Shown piece by piece: positions 50,369 through 58,479 of a DNA stretch of 64,000 nucleotides. The stretch comes from Cryptosporangium minutisporangium. GTDB lineage: Bacteria; Actinomycetota; Actinomycetes; Mycobacteriales; Cryptosporangiaceae. Within the stretch, counting starts at the first letter, position 1. Every line of letters starts with the position of its first letter. The translations under genes were made by a program, and so were the position numbers. The notes under the pieces were generated by a model. That model made no database searches, was not told the DNA's origin, and saw nothing but the letters and a program-made list of their open reading frames with translations. Where the stretch lies: assembly GCF_039536245.1 (NCBI RefSeq), contig NZ_BAAAYN010000017.1, forward strand, positions 567,302 to 631,301, given 5' to 3'.

Positions 50369-50982
50369 TCGTCCTCGTCGCCGAGGCCCAGATCGCATTC
50401 GCCCGGTTCGTGCTCCGGCCGGGTCGGCGGCTCGAAACCGTAGCGATCGAGCAGGTCGTTGACCCGGTCGATGGCCGCATCCGGATCGGGCAGTTCGAGC
50501 AGCAGCGAGGCGAACGGCTCGTGTGAGTCGGCCCGCACCAGGTGCAGCACCAGGTCGGGCTCGATGCCCACGTCCGGGCAGTGCAGCGGCTCGTACCCGA
50601 CCGCGACCCTGGCGTCCAGATCGACGACCAAGCTGGCCGGCACGTCGGTGCCGTGGATCCGGGAGAGGGCCGACCGCAGGTCGTCCCAGAGCTCCACGGC
50701 AGTCGCCCATCGCTCGTCGTCGGAAGGCGCGAACCGGAGCACGCCCGCGTCCGACGCGAACGAGACCGTCACGAGGTCTTCGCGCTCTTCCCAGGCCTCA
50801 CCGTCGAGCGCCGGGCGCACGGCCGCCTCGAACGAGGCCAGCCGGTCGACGCCGGCCAGCCGCAGTTGGTCGACCAGTTGATCAATGCTCTCGACGACGG
50901 CATCCTGCCAGTCCAAGGCAGCTCGCTCGGCCGCCGCCCTGGCAGCCGTACGGCGAGCCCGCGCCTTTTCCAGCACGTCCAT
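50365..50982 (-). CDS. Hypothetical protein
   Basis: 205 residues that I do not recognise. The N-terminal 45 are a basic, alanine-rich helix (MDVLEKARARRTAARAAAER), the centre is alpha/beta (LVTVSFASDAGVLRFAPSDD, LVVDLDARVAVGYEPLHC) and the C-terminus is acidic (EHEPGECDLGLGDEDD). No signal or membrane segment. The ATG at 50982 has GGAGG upstream. Monocistronic, converging on the SGNH gene with a 4-bp overlap. Confidence 0.65.
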   Translation of the reverse strand: MDVLEKARARRTAARAAAERAALDWQDAVVESIDQLVDQLRLAGVDRLASFEAAVRPALDGEAWEEREDLVTVSFASDAGVLRFAPSDDERWATAVELWDDLRSALSRIHGTDVPASLVVDLDARVAVGYEPLHCPDVGIEPDLVLHLVRADSHEPFASLLLELPDPDAAIDRVNDLLDRYGFEPPTRPEHEPGECDLGLGDEDD

Positions 50983-51166
50983 CCCCGCCTCCACTGACGT
51001 TGAGGTACCAGCCGGTCGGGCGCTCGCCGGGGACGACGACGACCAGCCTTACCTTGATCCTCTCACTTTCCTCCGACCAGTCCCCCCGGCGACATGGCAG
51101 ACGGGCTTTATCGGGGCCCCGCCCTGCCGATAGGGACCGAAGTAGGACCCAGTTCGGGGAGGTCGG

Positions 51167-52342
51167 GTGGCAGCTTCATGGGTGAACGTGGGGTGTTCTG
51201 CCAACGTCGACTCGTACGTCGCCGGGGCGGAGGCCGCCCGGGCCGCGCTCTCCGCCGACGATCCCCAGCTCCTCGTCGTCTTCTTCGCGATCACCCACGA
51301 TCCCGAGCAGGTCTTGGCCGGGGTTCGGTCGGTGGGCGGCGCGGTTCCGCTGATCGGCTGCCCGACGTCGGGTGAGATCGCCGGTGACTGGGCCGGCGAC
51401 GGATCGGTCGTGGTCACCGCGATCGGTGGCCCCGGCGTCACCGTGCGCACGGCGGGGGTGGACGCGGCCGGATCCGCCTCGGAGGCCCTCCGGGACGCGG
51501 GAGCCCGTGCGGTGGCTCCACTCGCGGATCTGACGGGCGGCGAGCACCGGTTCGTCCTGCTGCTCACCGACGGCCAGGGTGGCAACCAGCAGGACATGCT
51601 GCGCGGCGCGTACGGGGCACTCGGCGCTGGGGTTCCGCTCGTCGGCGGGTGTGGTGCGACGACCAACATCGGCTCCACGATCACCGCTCCGCTGCTCCAC
51701 GACGACCGCATGCTGTGGGGACGAGCCGTCGTCGCGGCGTCGATCGCTTCCGACAACCCGTTCGGCATCGGCGTACGGCACGGCTGGGAGCGGACCGGCG
51801 AGGCGGTCGAGGTCACGTCCAGCATCCGCAACCGCGTCCTGGAACTGGACAATCGGCCCGCGCTCGACGTCTACCTGGAGCGTCTCGGCGCACCTGCCGC
51901 GTGCTGGACCGACCAGGCCTCGTTCCAGCGGTTCTCCCTCCTCCACCCGCTCGGCATCCGGCGGCCGAGCGGCGACGAGATGCGGGTCGTCGCATGGCCG
52001 GACTACGACCAGCGGTCGATTTCCTCGGCGGCGGACGTGCCGGAGGACTGCGTCGCCTGGTTGATGCGGGGCGACCCGGACTCGCTGCTCGCCGCCGCCG
52101 ATCAGGCCTGCGCGGACGCGATCGCCGGGCTGTCCGGCCGACCGCTGGCCGGACTGCTCGCGTTCGACTGCATCGGTCGCCGCCAGGCGTTCGCCGCCGA
52201 CGGCGTCACCGATGTCGCCCGCCTGGCCGCGCACGCGGGCGGGGCGCCGCTCGCCGGGTTCTACAGCCACGGCGAGATCGCGCGGACGCGAGGCGTCACC
52301 GGGTTCCACAACCAGGCCCTCGTCGTCCTGGCGCTGAGCTGA
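51167..52342 (+). CDS. FIST-domain sensory protein
   Basis: 391 residues made of FIST_N (about 15-215; LLVVFFAITHDPEQVLAG, PLIGCPTSGEIAGDW, LLLTDGQGGNQQDMLRG, PLVGGCGATTN) and FIST_C (about 215-390; ending LAGFYSHGEIARTRGVTGFH). FIST modules are predicted small-ligand sensors, probably for amino acids, linked to signalling enzymes. GTG start with GGGGAGG upstream. The GAF-GGDEF-EAL gene starts two bases after its stop, so it likely modulates c-di-GMP turnover by that enzyme. Confidence 0.9.
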   Translation: MAASWVNVGCSANVDSYVAGAEAARAALSADDPQLLVVFFAITHDPEQVLAGVRSVGGAVPLIGCPTSGEIAGDWAGDGSVVVTAIGGPGVTVRTAGVDAAGSASEALRDAGARAVAPLADLTGGEHRFVLLLTDGQGGNQQDMLRGAYGALGAGVPLVGGCGATTNIGSTITAPLLHDDRMLWGRAVVAASIASDNPFGIGVRHGWERTGEAVEVTSSIRNRVLELDNRPALDVYLERLGAPAACWTDQASFQRFSLLHPLGIRRPSGDEMRVVAWPDYDQRSISSAADVPEDCVAWLMRGDPDSLLAAADQACADAIAGLSGRPLAGLLAFDCIGRRQAFAADGVTDVARLAAHAGGAPLAGFYSHGEIARTRGVTGFHNQALVVLALS

Positions 52343-52343
52343 C

Positions 52344-54677
52344 GTGGGGCCGCCGACGACGTTCGACGGAGCTGGCGCCTCGGGCGGGTCCAGTTGGGCC
52401 GCGCAGCAGTTGCCGGAGTACCTCGCCGTGGTGTCGTCCCGGCCGGACGTCGGAGCGGCCGCCGGAGCCGCCGCGGAGTGGGCGGCCGAGCTGATGGAGG
52501 CCGAGGTCGGCGCGGTCGTGCTCGGCGACGCACTCGAGGCCCAGGTGGGCTTTCCCCGCGGCGCCGCACCGACGGCGACGCTGACCGCGGCCGCACGCGA
52601 GCGGCACACCACGCTCGACGTCCCTGGCCTGGGGCCGTGCCACTGCGCGTCGGTCGGTCTGGGCGCCGACACCTCCGGCTACCTGCTGGTGGCGCGGTGC
52701 GACCGGCCCTTCGGCACGGAAGAGCTCAGCCTGCTCCGCGGCATGGGCCGCATCCTCGGCCTGCAACTGCGCCAGCTCCGGACGCTCGCCAGCGAGCGGA
52801 CGCTGCGCCTGGAGTACGAGCAGCGAGTGGAGGAGAACGAGGAGCTGGTGCGGTCGCTGCAGCGGCGGCAGCGGTTGCTCGAGGAGTTCGGACGAGTCCA
52901 GCGTGCGATCACCACCCGGGCACCGCTGCAGCAGATCCTCGACGCGATCACCGCCGGTGCGCACGCGTTGTTCGAGCGGGACATGGTCTCGCTGCGGCTG
53001 ATCGACTCGGACGACCCCGCGTGGATGCTGCTCGCGTCGCACAGCGGGGTGCCCGTCTGGTACCGCACCGCCGCCTGGCGTCTGCCGGTGACCAGCGGTG
53101 GCATGCAGCGGGTGCTGGCGACCGGTGAGATCGTTCGGGTCGACCGGTCCGAGGCCGAGGAGCCGACGAACGACCCACAGATCTTGAACGCGATCCAGGC
53201 GGTCATGATCGCGCCGGTCAGCGAGGGCGGCGCCCGGGTCGGCTGTCTGCTGGTCGCCTCGTTCGACAAGAACCGCGACTACACCGAGTCGGACGCCGAG
53301 ATGCTCCGCGGTTTCGCCGACCACGTCAGCATGGCGCTCACCGACGCCCGTGGCGTCCAGGCCCTGCACCAGGCGCACCACGACGCGCTGACCGGCCTCC
53401 CGAACCGTACGCTACTCAAGGAGCGGCTGGGTCAGGCGCTTCGGCGTGGACGGTGCGGGCTGCTCTTCGTCGACCTGGACCGGTTCAAGCTGGTCAACGA
53501 CAGCCTGGGCCACGACGCGGGTGACCAGCTCCTGGTCGAGACCGCCGACCGACTCCGGAAGGCTGCCGGACCGGCGAACACGGTGGCGCGGTACGGCGGC
53601 GACGAGTTCGTCGTCCTCGTCGACCGCGTGGTGTCGGACGTCTCCGAGGTGACCGAGATCGGCGAGCGGATGCTCGCGGCGGTGCAACCACCGTTCGTAC
53701 TGGCGGGGCGGGAGTGCTCGGTGGGCGCGAGCATCGGCGTGACCGTGGCCGGGGCCGCCGGCCCGTACGAGCCCCCGACCGCCGACGAGGTGCTGCGCGA
53801 CGCCGACGTGGCGATGTACCGGGCCAAGCAGCAGGGGCGCGGCCGGGTCGAGGTGTTCCATCCGGAGATGCACGCGGTGTTGATGGACCGCCTGGACCTG
53901 GAGGCCGACCTCCGCCGGGCGGTGGACCAGCACGAGCTGTTCCTCGTCTACCAGCCGATCGTGGAGCTGGAGACGATGCGAGTGGTGCGCTTCGAGGCGC
54001 TCGCCCGGTGGAACCACCCGACTCGCGGCGTTCTGTCGCCGGGAACGTTCATTCCGCTGGCCGAGGAGACCGGGCTGATCGCGTCGATCGGGCGCTGGGT
54101 CATCGGCGAGGCGGTCGCGGCGGTACGACGGTGGGACGAACTGCTCCCGGGGCCGCGGCTGGGGATGAACGTGAACCTGGCCGTGTCCCACCTGCGGCTG
54201 CCCGGGGCGGTCGACGAGATCGCGGAGGCGGTTCGTGCCGCCGGGCTGACGCCGTCCCGGTTGTCGGTCGAGGTCACCGAGAACGAGCTGGTACGCGAGC
54301 ACGACGAAGCGGTGGACGCGCTGTTCGCCCTACGGGAGCTGGGGGTGTCGATCGCGGTCGACGACTTCGGTACCGGGTTCTCGTCGCTGCGGTATCTCCG
54401 GCAGCTTCCGGTCGACACCGTGAAGGTGGACCGCTCGTTCCTGGTCGACGTCGACACGTCGCCGGAGGGCCTGGCGTTCGTCCGGTCGATCGTCGGGCTG
54501 GGAACGGCGCTCAGCCTGCACACGGTGGCCGAGGGCATCGAGCGCCCCACCCAACTGGCCGAGCTACGCCGGATGGGCTGCCGCTACGGCCAGGGTTTCG
54601 CGCTGGCGAAGCCGCTGGGCGAACCCGACGTCATCCCGTGGCTCTCGTCCGCGGCCCCCGCGGTGGCCGTCGGCTGA
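52344..54677 (+). CDS. GAF-GGDEF-EAL c-di-GMP enzyme
   Basis: 777 residues, soluble. Two GAF-like domains (about 25-150 and 190-340) joined by a coiled coil (145-185, RLEYEQRVEENEELVRSLQRR region), GGDEF (about 350-505) with intact RYGGDEFV, and EAL (about 520-770) with FEALARW, VEVTENEL, DDFGTGFSS, VKVDRSF and AEGIE, all catalytic residues kept. It may both make and break c-di-GMP, the balance set by the GAF domains and the co-encoded FIST protein. GTG start at one-base distance from the upstream stop suggests translational coupling. Confidence 0.9.
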   Translation: MGPPTTFDGAGASGGSSWAAQQLPEYLAVVSSRPDVGAAAGAAAEWAAELMEAEVGAVVLGDALEAQVGFPRGAAPTATLTAAARERHTTLDVPGLGPCHCASVGLGADTSGYLLVARCDRPFGTEELSLLRGMGRILGLQLRQLRTLASERTLRLEYEQRVEENEELVRSLQRRQRLLEEFGRVQRAITTRAPLQQILDAITAGAHALFERDMVSLRLIDSDDPAWMLLASHSGVPVWYRTAAWRLPVTSGGMQRVLATGEIVRVDRSEAEEPTNDPQILNAIQAVMIAPVSEGGARVGCLLVASFDKNRDYTESDAEMLRGFADHVSMALTDARGVQALHQAHHDALTGLPNRTLLKERLGQALRRGRCGLLFVDLDRFKLVNDSLGHDAGDQLLVETADRLRKAAGPANTVARYGGDEFVVLVDRVVSDVSEVTEIGERMLAAVQPPFVLAGRECSVGASIGVTVAGAAGPYEPPTADEVLRDADVAMYRAKQQGRGRVEVFHPEMHAVLMDRLDLEADLRRAVDQHELFLVYQPIVELETMRVVRFEALARWNHPTRGVLSPGTFIPLAEETGLIASIGRWVIGEAVAAVRRWDELLPGPRLGMNVNLAVSHLRLPGAVDEIAEAVRAAGLTPSRLSVEVTENELVREHDEAVDALFALRELGVSIAVDDFGTGFSSLRYLRQLPVDTVKVDRSFLVDVDTSPEGLAFVRSIVGLGTALSLHTVAEGIERPTQLAELRRMGCRYGQGFALAKPLGEPDVIPWLSSAAPAVAVG

Positions 54678-54734
54678 GGCATTGCGCATTCGGCGCCGCT
54701 ATTGAGGCCGCAAACGTGCAACGCTGGGCGGCCC

Positions 54735-55253
54735 TTACGCGGGGACCGACACCCCGACGCCGCCCCGGGTCTGCCCGCCGAAGCGTTGCACCTCTGCTGC
54801 CAGGTCCAGCCGACGGATCTCGTTGCGCTTGGCCTTGATCTCATCGGTCAGCAGATCGGCCGGCACCAGCCACGACACCTCGAACTCGATGCCGTCCGGG
54901 TCCTTCGCGTAGAGCGCCTTGGTCGTCGAGTGGTCGCTCGCCCCGACCAGCGCGCCGAGCTCGGTGAGCCGTAACTCGATCCGCTGCAGCTCGGCGAGCG
55001 TGTCGACCTCCCACGCCAGGTGGTAGAGCCCGACCGTGCTCCGGCCGGCCGCGGATGCCCCCGCCTCCGCGCCGATCTGGAACAGCCCGAGGTCGTGGTC
55101 GTTCGTCGACCCTCCGGCCCGGAGGAACGCCGCTCCGGGGAACGCATCGCCGCCCTCGATGACGTCGAACCCGAGCGCCTCGCGGTAGAACGCCACGCTG
55201 CGGGCGACGTCGCGGACGTAGAGCACCGCGTGGTTCAGGCGCTGGATCGGCAT
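54735..55253 (-). CDS. VOC-family (glyoxalase/dioxygenase fold) protein
   Basis: 172 residues: one VOC module of about 130 residues (RLNHAVLYVRDVARSVAFYR, YHLAWEVDTLAELQRIELRL, LYAKDPDGIEFEVSWLV) and a charged helical tail. The metal ligands of the fold fit His in LNHAVL, His in YHLAWE and Glu in IEFEV. It resembles extradiol-dioxygenase-type VOC enzymes; the substrate is unknown. ATG preceded by GGAGG. Divergent from the permease gene at 55355. Confidence 0.85.
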   Translation of the reverse strand: MPIQRLNHAVLYVRDVARSVAFYREALGFDVIEGGDAFPGAAFLRAGGSTNDHDLGLFQIGAEAGASAAGRSTVGLYHLAWEVDTLAELQRIELRLTELGALVGASDHSTTKALYAKDPDGIEFEVSWLVPADLLTDEIKAKRNEIRRLDLAAEVQRFGGQTRGGVGVSVPA

Positions 55254-55354
55254 GGCGACCTCCGGGGTCGATCGGATGTCACCAACGATACGCGCGTTTT
55301 GTTTAGCGTTCAACGAAGTGCCACCCCCGGGCGCGCTCGGGATAACGTCAGCGC

Positions 55355-56380
55355 ATGTCGTCGCGTACTCCGGTGGGGGCCCGGGCCACCAAAAGCGACG
55401 CCACGGATTCGCACAGCGGCGCGATCGCGCTGCTGGTCGCCGCGATCGTGGCGGTGTTGATCGGCCGTCAGGTCCTCTCGCTCCTCATCGGCGGACGAGG
55501 CGGGGTCGCCACCTGGACCACGGTCTTCTGCGCGATCGTCGTGCAGGCCCTACCGTTCCTGCTGCTCGGCGTCGTGCTCTCCGGCGCGATCACCGCTTTT
55601 GTGCCGGCCCGGGTGTTCGCCGCGGTCCTGCCACGGCGCGCGGCGCTTGCCGTCCCGGTGGCCGGCGCGGCCGGGGCCCTGCTGCCCGGATGCGAGTGCG
55701 CTTCGGTGCCGGTGGCGGGCCGCCTGATCCAACGCGGCATCGTTCCGGCGGCCGCGCTCGCGTTCCTGCTGTCCGCCCCGGCGATCAACCCGATCGTGCT
55801 GATCTCGACCGCCGTCGCGTTCCCCGGTCAGCCGGAGATGGTGGTGGGCCGTTTCGTCGCGTCGCTGGCGACCGCGGTCGTCGTCGGCTGGATCTGGGCC
55901 CGGTTCGGCCGTCGGGAGTGGCTCGGCCGGTACATCGCGCGCCGGCTGCCGGACTCCGACGGATCTTCGTCGTCCCGATTCGAGACGTTCCGGCTGGCGG
56001 TCGCCCACGACTTCTTCGAAGCGGGCGGGTTCCTGGTGATCGGTGCGGCGGCTGCGGCGACGATGAACGTCGTCATCCCGCCGGACTGGATCACTACGGT
56101 CGCCGGTGTCCCGGTGCTCTCGATCCTCGTCCTGGCGGCGCTGGCAGTGGTCCTGTCGATCTGTTCGGAGGCCGACGCGTTCGTCGCGGCCAGCCTGACC
56201 GGCTTCCCGATGCCGGCCCAGCTCGCGTTCATGGTGGTCGGGCCGGTGGTCGACCTCAAGCTCATCGCGCTGCAGACCGGGACGTTCGGCCGGGCGTTCG
56301 CGGTCCGCTTCGCCCCGCTGACGTTCGTCGTCGCGGTCACGGCCGCGGTGATCACCGGCCTGCTGATCGGAGTGGCCTGA
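55355..56380 (+). CDS. Permease of the DUF318/ArsP-like family
   Basis: 341 residues, eight to ten membrane helices. The signature GCECASVPVAGRLIQRG (about 112-128) and the later SEADAFVAASL are hallmarks of the YraQ/DUF318 permeases; some members (ArsP) export organoarsenicals, others are linked to metal handling. Stop and next start overlap as TGATG, and this permease/TIGR03943 pairing is conserved across Gram-positive bacteria. Transported substrate unknown. Confidence 0.85.
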   Translation: MSSRTPVGARATKSDATDSHSGAIALLVAAIVAVLIGRQVLSLLIGGRGGVATWTTVFCAIVVQALPFLLLGVVLSGAITAFVPARVFAAVLPRRAALAVPVAGAAGALLPGCECASVPVAGRLIQRGIVPAAALAFLLSAPAINPIVLISTAVAFPGQPEMVVGRFVASLATAVVVGWIWARFGRREWLGRYIARRLPDSDGSSSSRFETFRLAVAHDFFEAGGFLVIGAAAAATMNVVIPPDWITTVAGVPVLSILVLAALAVVLSICSEADAFVAASLTGFPMPAQLAFMVVGPVVDLKLIALQTGTFGRAFAVRFAPLTFVVAVTAAVITGLLIGVA

Positions 56381-57231
56381 TGCGGCGGGAAGTCCAGGCG
56401 ATCGTCTTCGTCGTCCTCGGCGCGGTGCTGCTGAAGCTCGTCATCTCCGGCGAGTACCTGAATTACGTCCAGAGCCTGCTCAAGGTGCCGCTGATCGTCA
56501 CCGGCGTGGTGCTGATGGCGTTCGGCGCGCTCGGGTTCGCCCGCGACTGGCGCGGCCGCGCTGTGGTCGAACGGTCCCGGCAGCGGTCGGCGGAGGCCCG
56601 CGTCCGGACTCACGGCCCCGGCGCGGTTTCCGTTCCTACCGATGCGGACGACGATCAGCAGGCGCTCTCCGAGGCGGACGTGGACGCCGAGCACGCCGAC
56701 GCCGGGCACGCCGACGCCGGGGGGCACTCGCACGGCGGTGACACGCACGGCGTGGGCTGGCTCTGGGCAGTGCCGATCTTCGTCCTGGTGTTGGTACCGC
56801 CACCGGCGCTCGGGTCGTTCGCGGCGGAGCGTGGCGCGGTGACCGTGCCGAAGCCGCCCGAGTCGGTGACCTACCAGGCGCTGCGCGGCGCCGACCCGGT
56901 CCGGCTGGAGGTGCACGAGTACGCCCAGCGCGCGGTCTGGGATTCCGGCCGCACGCTGACCGGGCGGACCGTCGAGCTCAGCGGCTTCGTGGCGCCGCAC
57001 AGCGGCGGCACCTGGTACCTGACCCGGATGAAGGTGAACTGCTGCGCGGCGGACGCGCGGCCCTACCAGGTGGAGATCGTCGACTCACCGACCCGGGTGG
57101 CCAGGGACGCCTGGGTGAAGGTGACCGGTACCTGGGTAGCGAGCACGTCCAGCGATCCGTGGAAAGCGGTGCCGTTGCTCAAGGCCGTCACCGTCAGCGG
57201 GATCCCGACCCCGGCTCAGCCGTACGAGTAG
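56380..57231 (+). CDS. TIGR03943-family membrane protein
   Basis: 283 residues. Two N-terminal membrane helices (about 8-25, 38-56), a charged loop with a His/Asp-rich stretch (EHADAGHADAGGHSHGGD, about 102-120) that may bind metal, a third helix (about 128-147), then an extracellular domain (150-283; VELSGFVAPHSGGTWYLTRM with conserved MKVNCCAADA Cys pair). The partner of the preceding permease; together they may form a metal-related transporter. Its 3' end overlaps the converging gene by 38 bp. Confidence 0.83.
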   Translation: MRREVQAIVFVVLGAVLLKLVISGEYLNYVQSLLKVPLIVTGVVLMAFGALGFARDWRGRAVVERSRQRSAEARVRTHGPGAVSVPTDADDDQQALSEADVDAEHADAGHADAGGHSHGGDTHGVGWLWAVPIFVLVLVPPPALGSFAAERGAVTVPKPPESVTYQALRGADPVRLEVHEYAQRAVWDSGRTLTGRTVELSGFVAPHSGGTWYLTRMKVNCCAADARPYQVEIVDSPTRVARDAWVKVTGTWVASTSSDPWKAVPLLKAVTVSGIPTPAQPYE

Positions 57232-58387
57232 CGTCCCCGCTCTGCTCGGGCGCGGCCGAGGCGGGTGCGTCGGCGTCGGGGAAGGCCTGCCAGGCCGGCT
57301 CCGGAGAGGCCTCACCGATGCGCTCGGGAGCGGAACCGTCGGCTCGCCGGGTCACGGTCACCCCGCCAGCAGCGGCGCCCTCGGTGGCTTCCCCAGCGGC
57401 CGACGGGACCGGCGGGACGGTGAGCGCGACCACCGCACCGGTCAGCAGCGCGCTGCCGACGATGCCGCACCCGACCGCCGCGGTCCACGCACCCGCGACC
57501 CCGTCGATCCGCTCCGCCCCGTAGGCGGCGTCCGCGTAGAACGACTGCCAGAGCGTGACCACCCACTCCATCGCCGCGACCAGCGCCAGCGCGCCGAGCG
57601 CCAACCAGCGGAACAGCAGCCGCCCCGGCCGAGCCAGGATGGTGATCCCGGCCGCGACCAGCGCACCGACCGCGAGAGCTCCGCTGACCAGCGCGACGAA
57701 CGACCACTCGCTCGGCAGCTCGGCCTCACCGTCCAGCGGTCGCACCCACGCCACCGGGACGAGCAGCACCACCACCGTGCCGACCAGCGCCAGGATCCGC
57801 GCGGTGTTGATCGCCGCAGCGGACGACCCGACCGACGCCGCGCCCGCCGGTGCCGCCCACTGATCCGTCCGGGGGCGGAACCACCGCACCAAGGCGGCTC
57901 CCAGCACCACCGTAACCGCCGCGACGACTCCGGCGGTGCCCACCCCACCGCCGAACACCTGCCCGATGATCACGCTGCGATACGCCGGATCGCGGGTCTG
58001 CGGCGGCATCGCGTCCACGTACTCCTGGTAGCGGATGTACGTCGCCAGGTAAGCCAGCAACCGCGCGGGCAGCAGAACGACGATCGCTCCGCGCAGTGAC
58101 GCCAGGCCGAGCCGCGACCCGCGAAGGATGAGCACCGCGACGAGGCCGGACACCAGCGCGAACCCGAGCGAGAACCCGCCGAGTACGAACACCGTCGGCA
58201 ACGCGGTGCCCGGGTCGAGATTCTCGACCGTGTCGTCACCGCTACGCAGGGCGTTGTGGAGCATCCCGATCTCGCCGAGGAAACGGTACGCGCCGAGCAG
58301 GTCGCCGAACGCTCCGATCACGAGCAGACCGGCAACGATGCGGTCAAGTCCGCGATCCGTGCGGATGAGCCGCCGCTGAAGAGCCAT
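57194..58387 (-). CDS. Multi-pass membrane protein of unknown function
   Basis: About 397 residues: seven or eight hydrophobic helices spread over residues 15-335 and a 60-residue disordered, acidic C-terminal tail. A conserved-looking loop YIRYQEYVDAMPPQTRDPAY follows the third helix. I do not recognise a family. The start at 58387 has no good ribosome site. The last 38 bp overlap the converging TIGR03943 gene, so the true end or start of one of the two deserves caution. Confidence 0.65.
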   Translation of the reverse strand: MALQRRLIRTDRGLDRIVAGLLVIGAFGDLLGAYRFLGEIGMLHNALRSGDDTVENLDPGTALPTVFVLGGFSLGFALVSGLVAVLILRGSRLGLASLRGAIVVLLPARLLAYLATYIRYQEYVDAMPPQTRDPAYRSVIIGQVFGGGVGTAGVVAAVTVVLGAALVRWFRPRTDQWAAPAGAASVGSSAAAINTARILALVGTVVVLLVPVAWVRPLDGEAELPSEWSFVALVSGALAVGALVAAGITILARPGRLLFRWLALGALALVAAMEWVVTLWQSFYADAAYGAERIDGVAGAWTAAVGCGIVGSALLTGAVVALTVPPVPSAAGEATEGAAAGGVTVTRRADGSAPERIGEASPEPAWQAFPDADAPASAAPEQSGDATRTAEPGSGSR

Positions 58388-58425
58388 GCCGCATTGTTGC
58401 CGGAGTGGGACGGTGGCCACTAACG

Positions 58426-58463
58426 CGACCGGCCGGATGCTCGTAGGAGCATCCGGCCGGTCG
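58426..58463 (-). terminator. Terminator after the DEAD-box helicase gene
   Basis: Perfect 17-base arms CGACCGGCCGGATGCTC and complement around GTAG, 17 bases past the helicase stop codon. Confidence 0.8.
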
Positions 58464-58479
58464 GTTGGTTCACCCGCAA

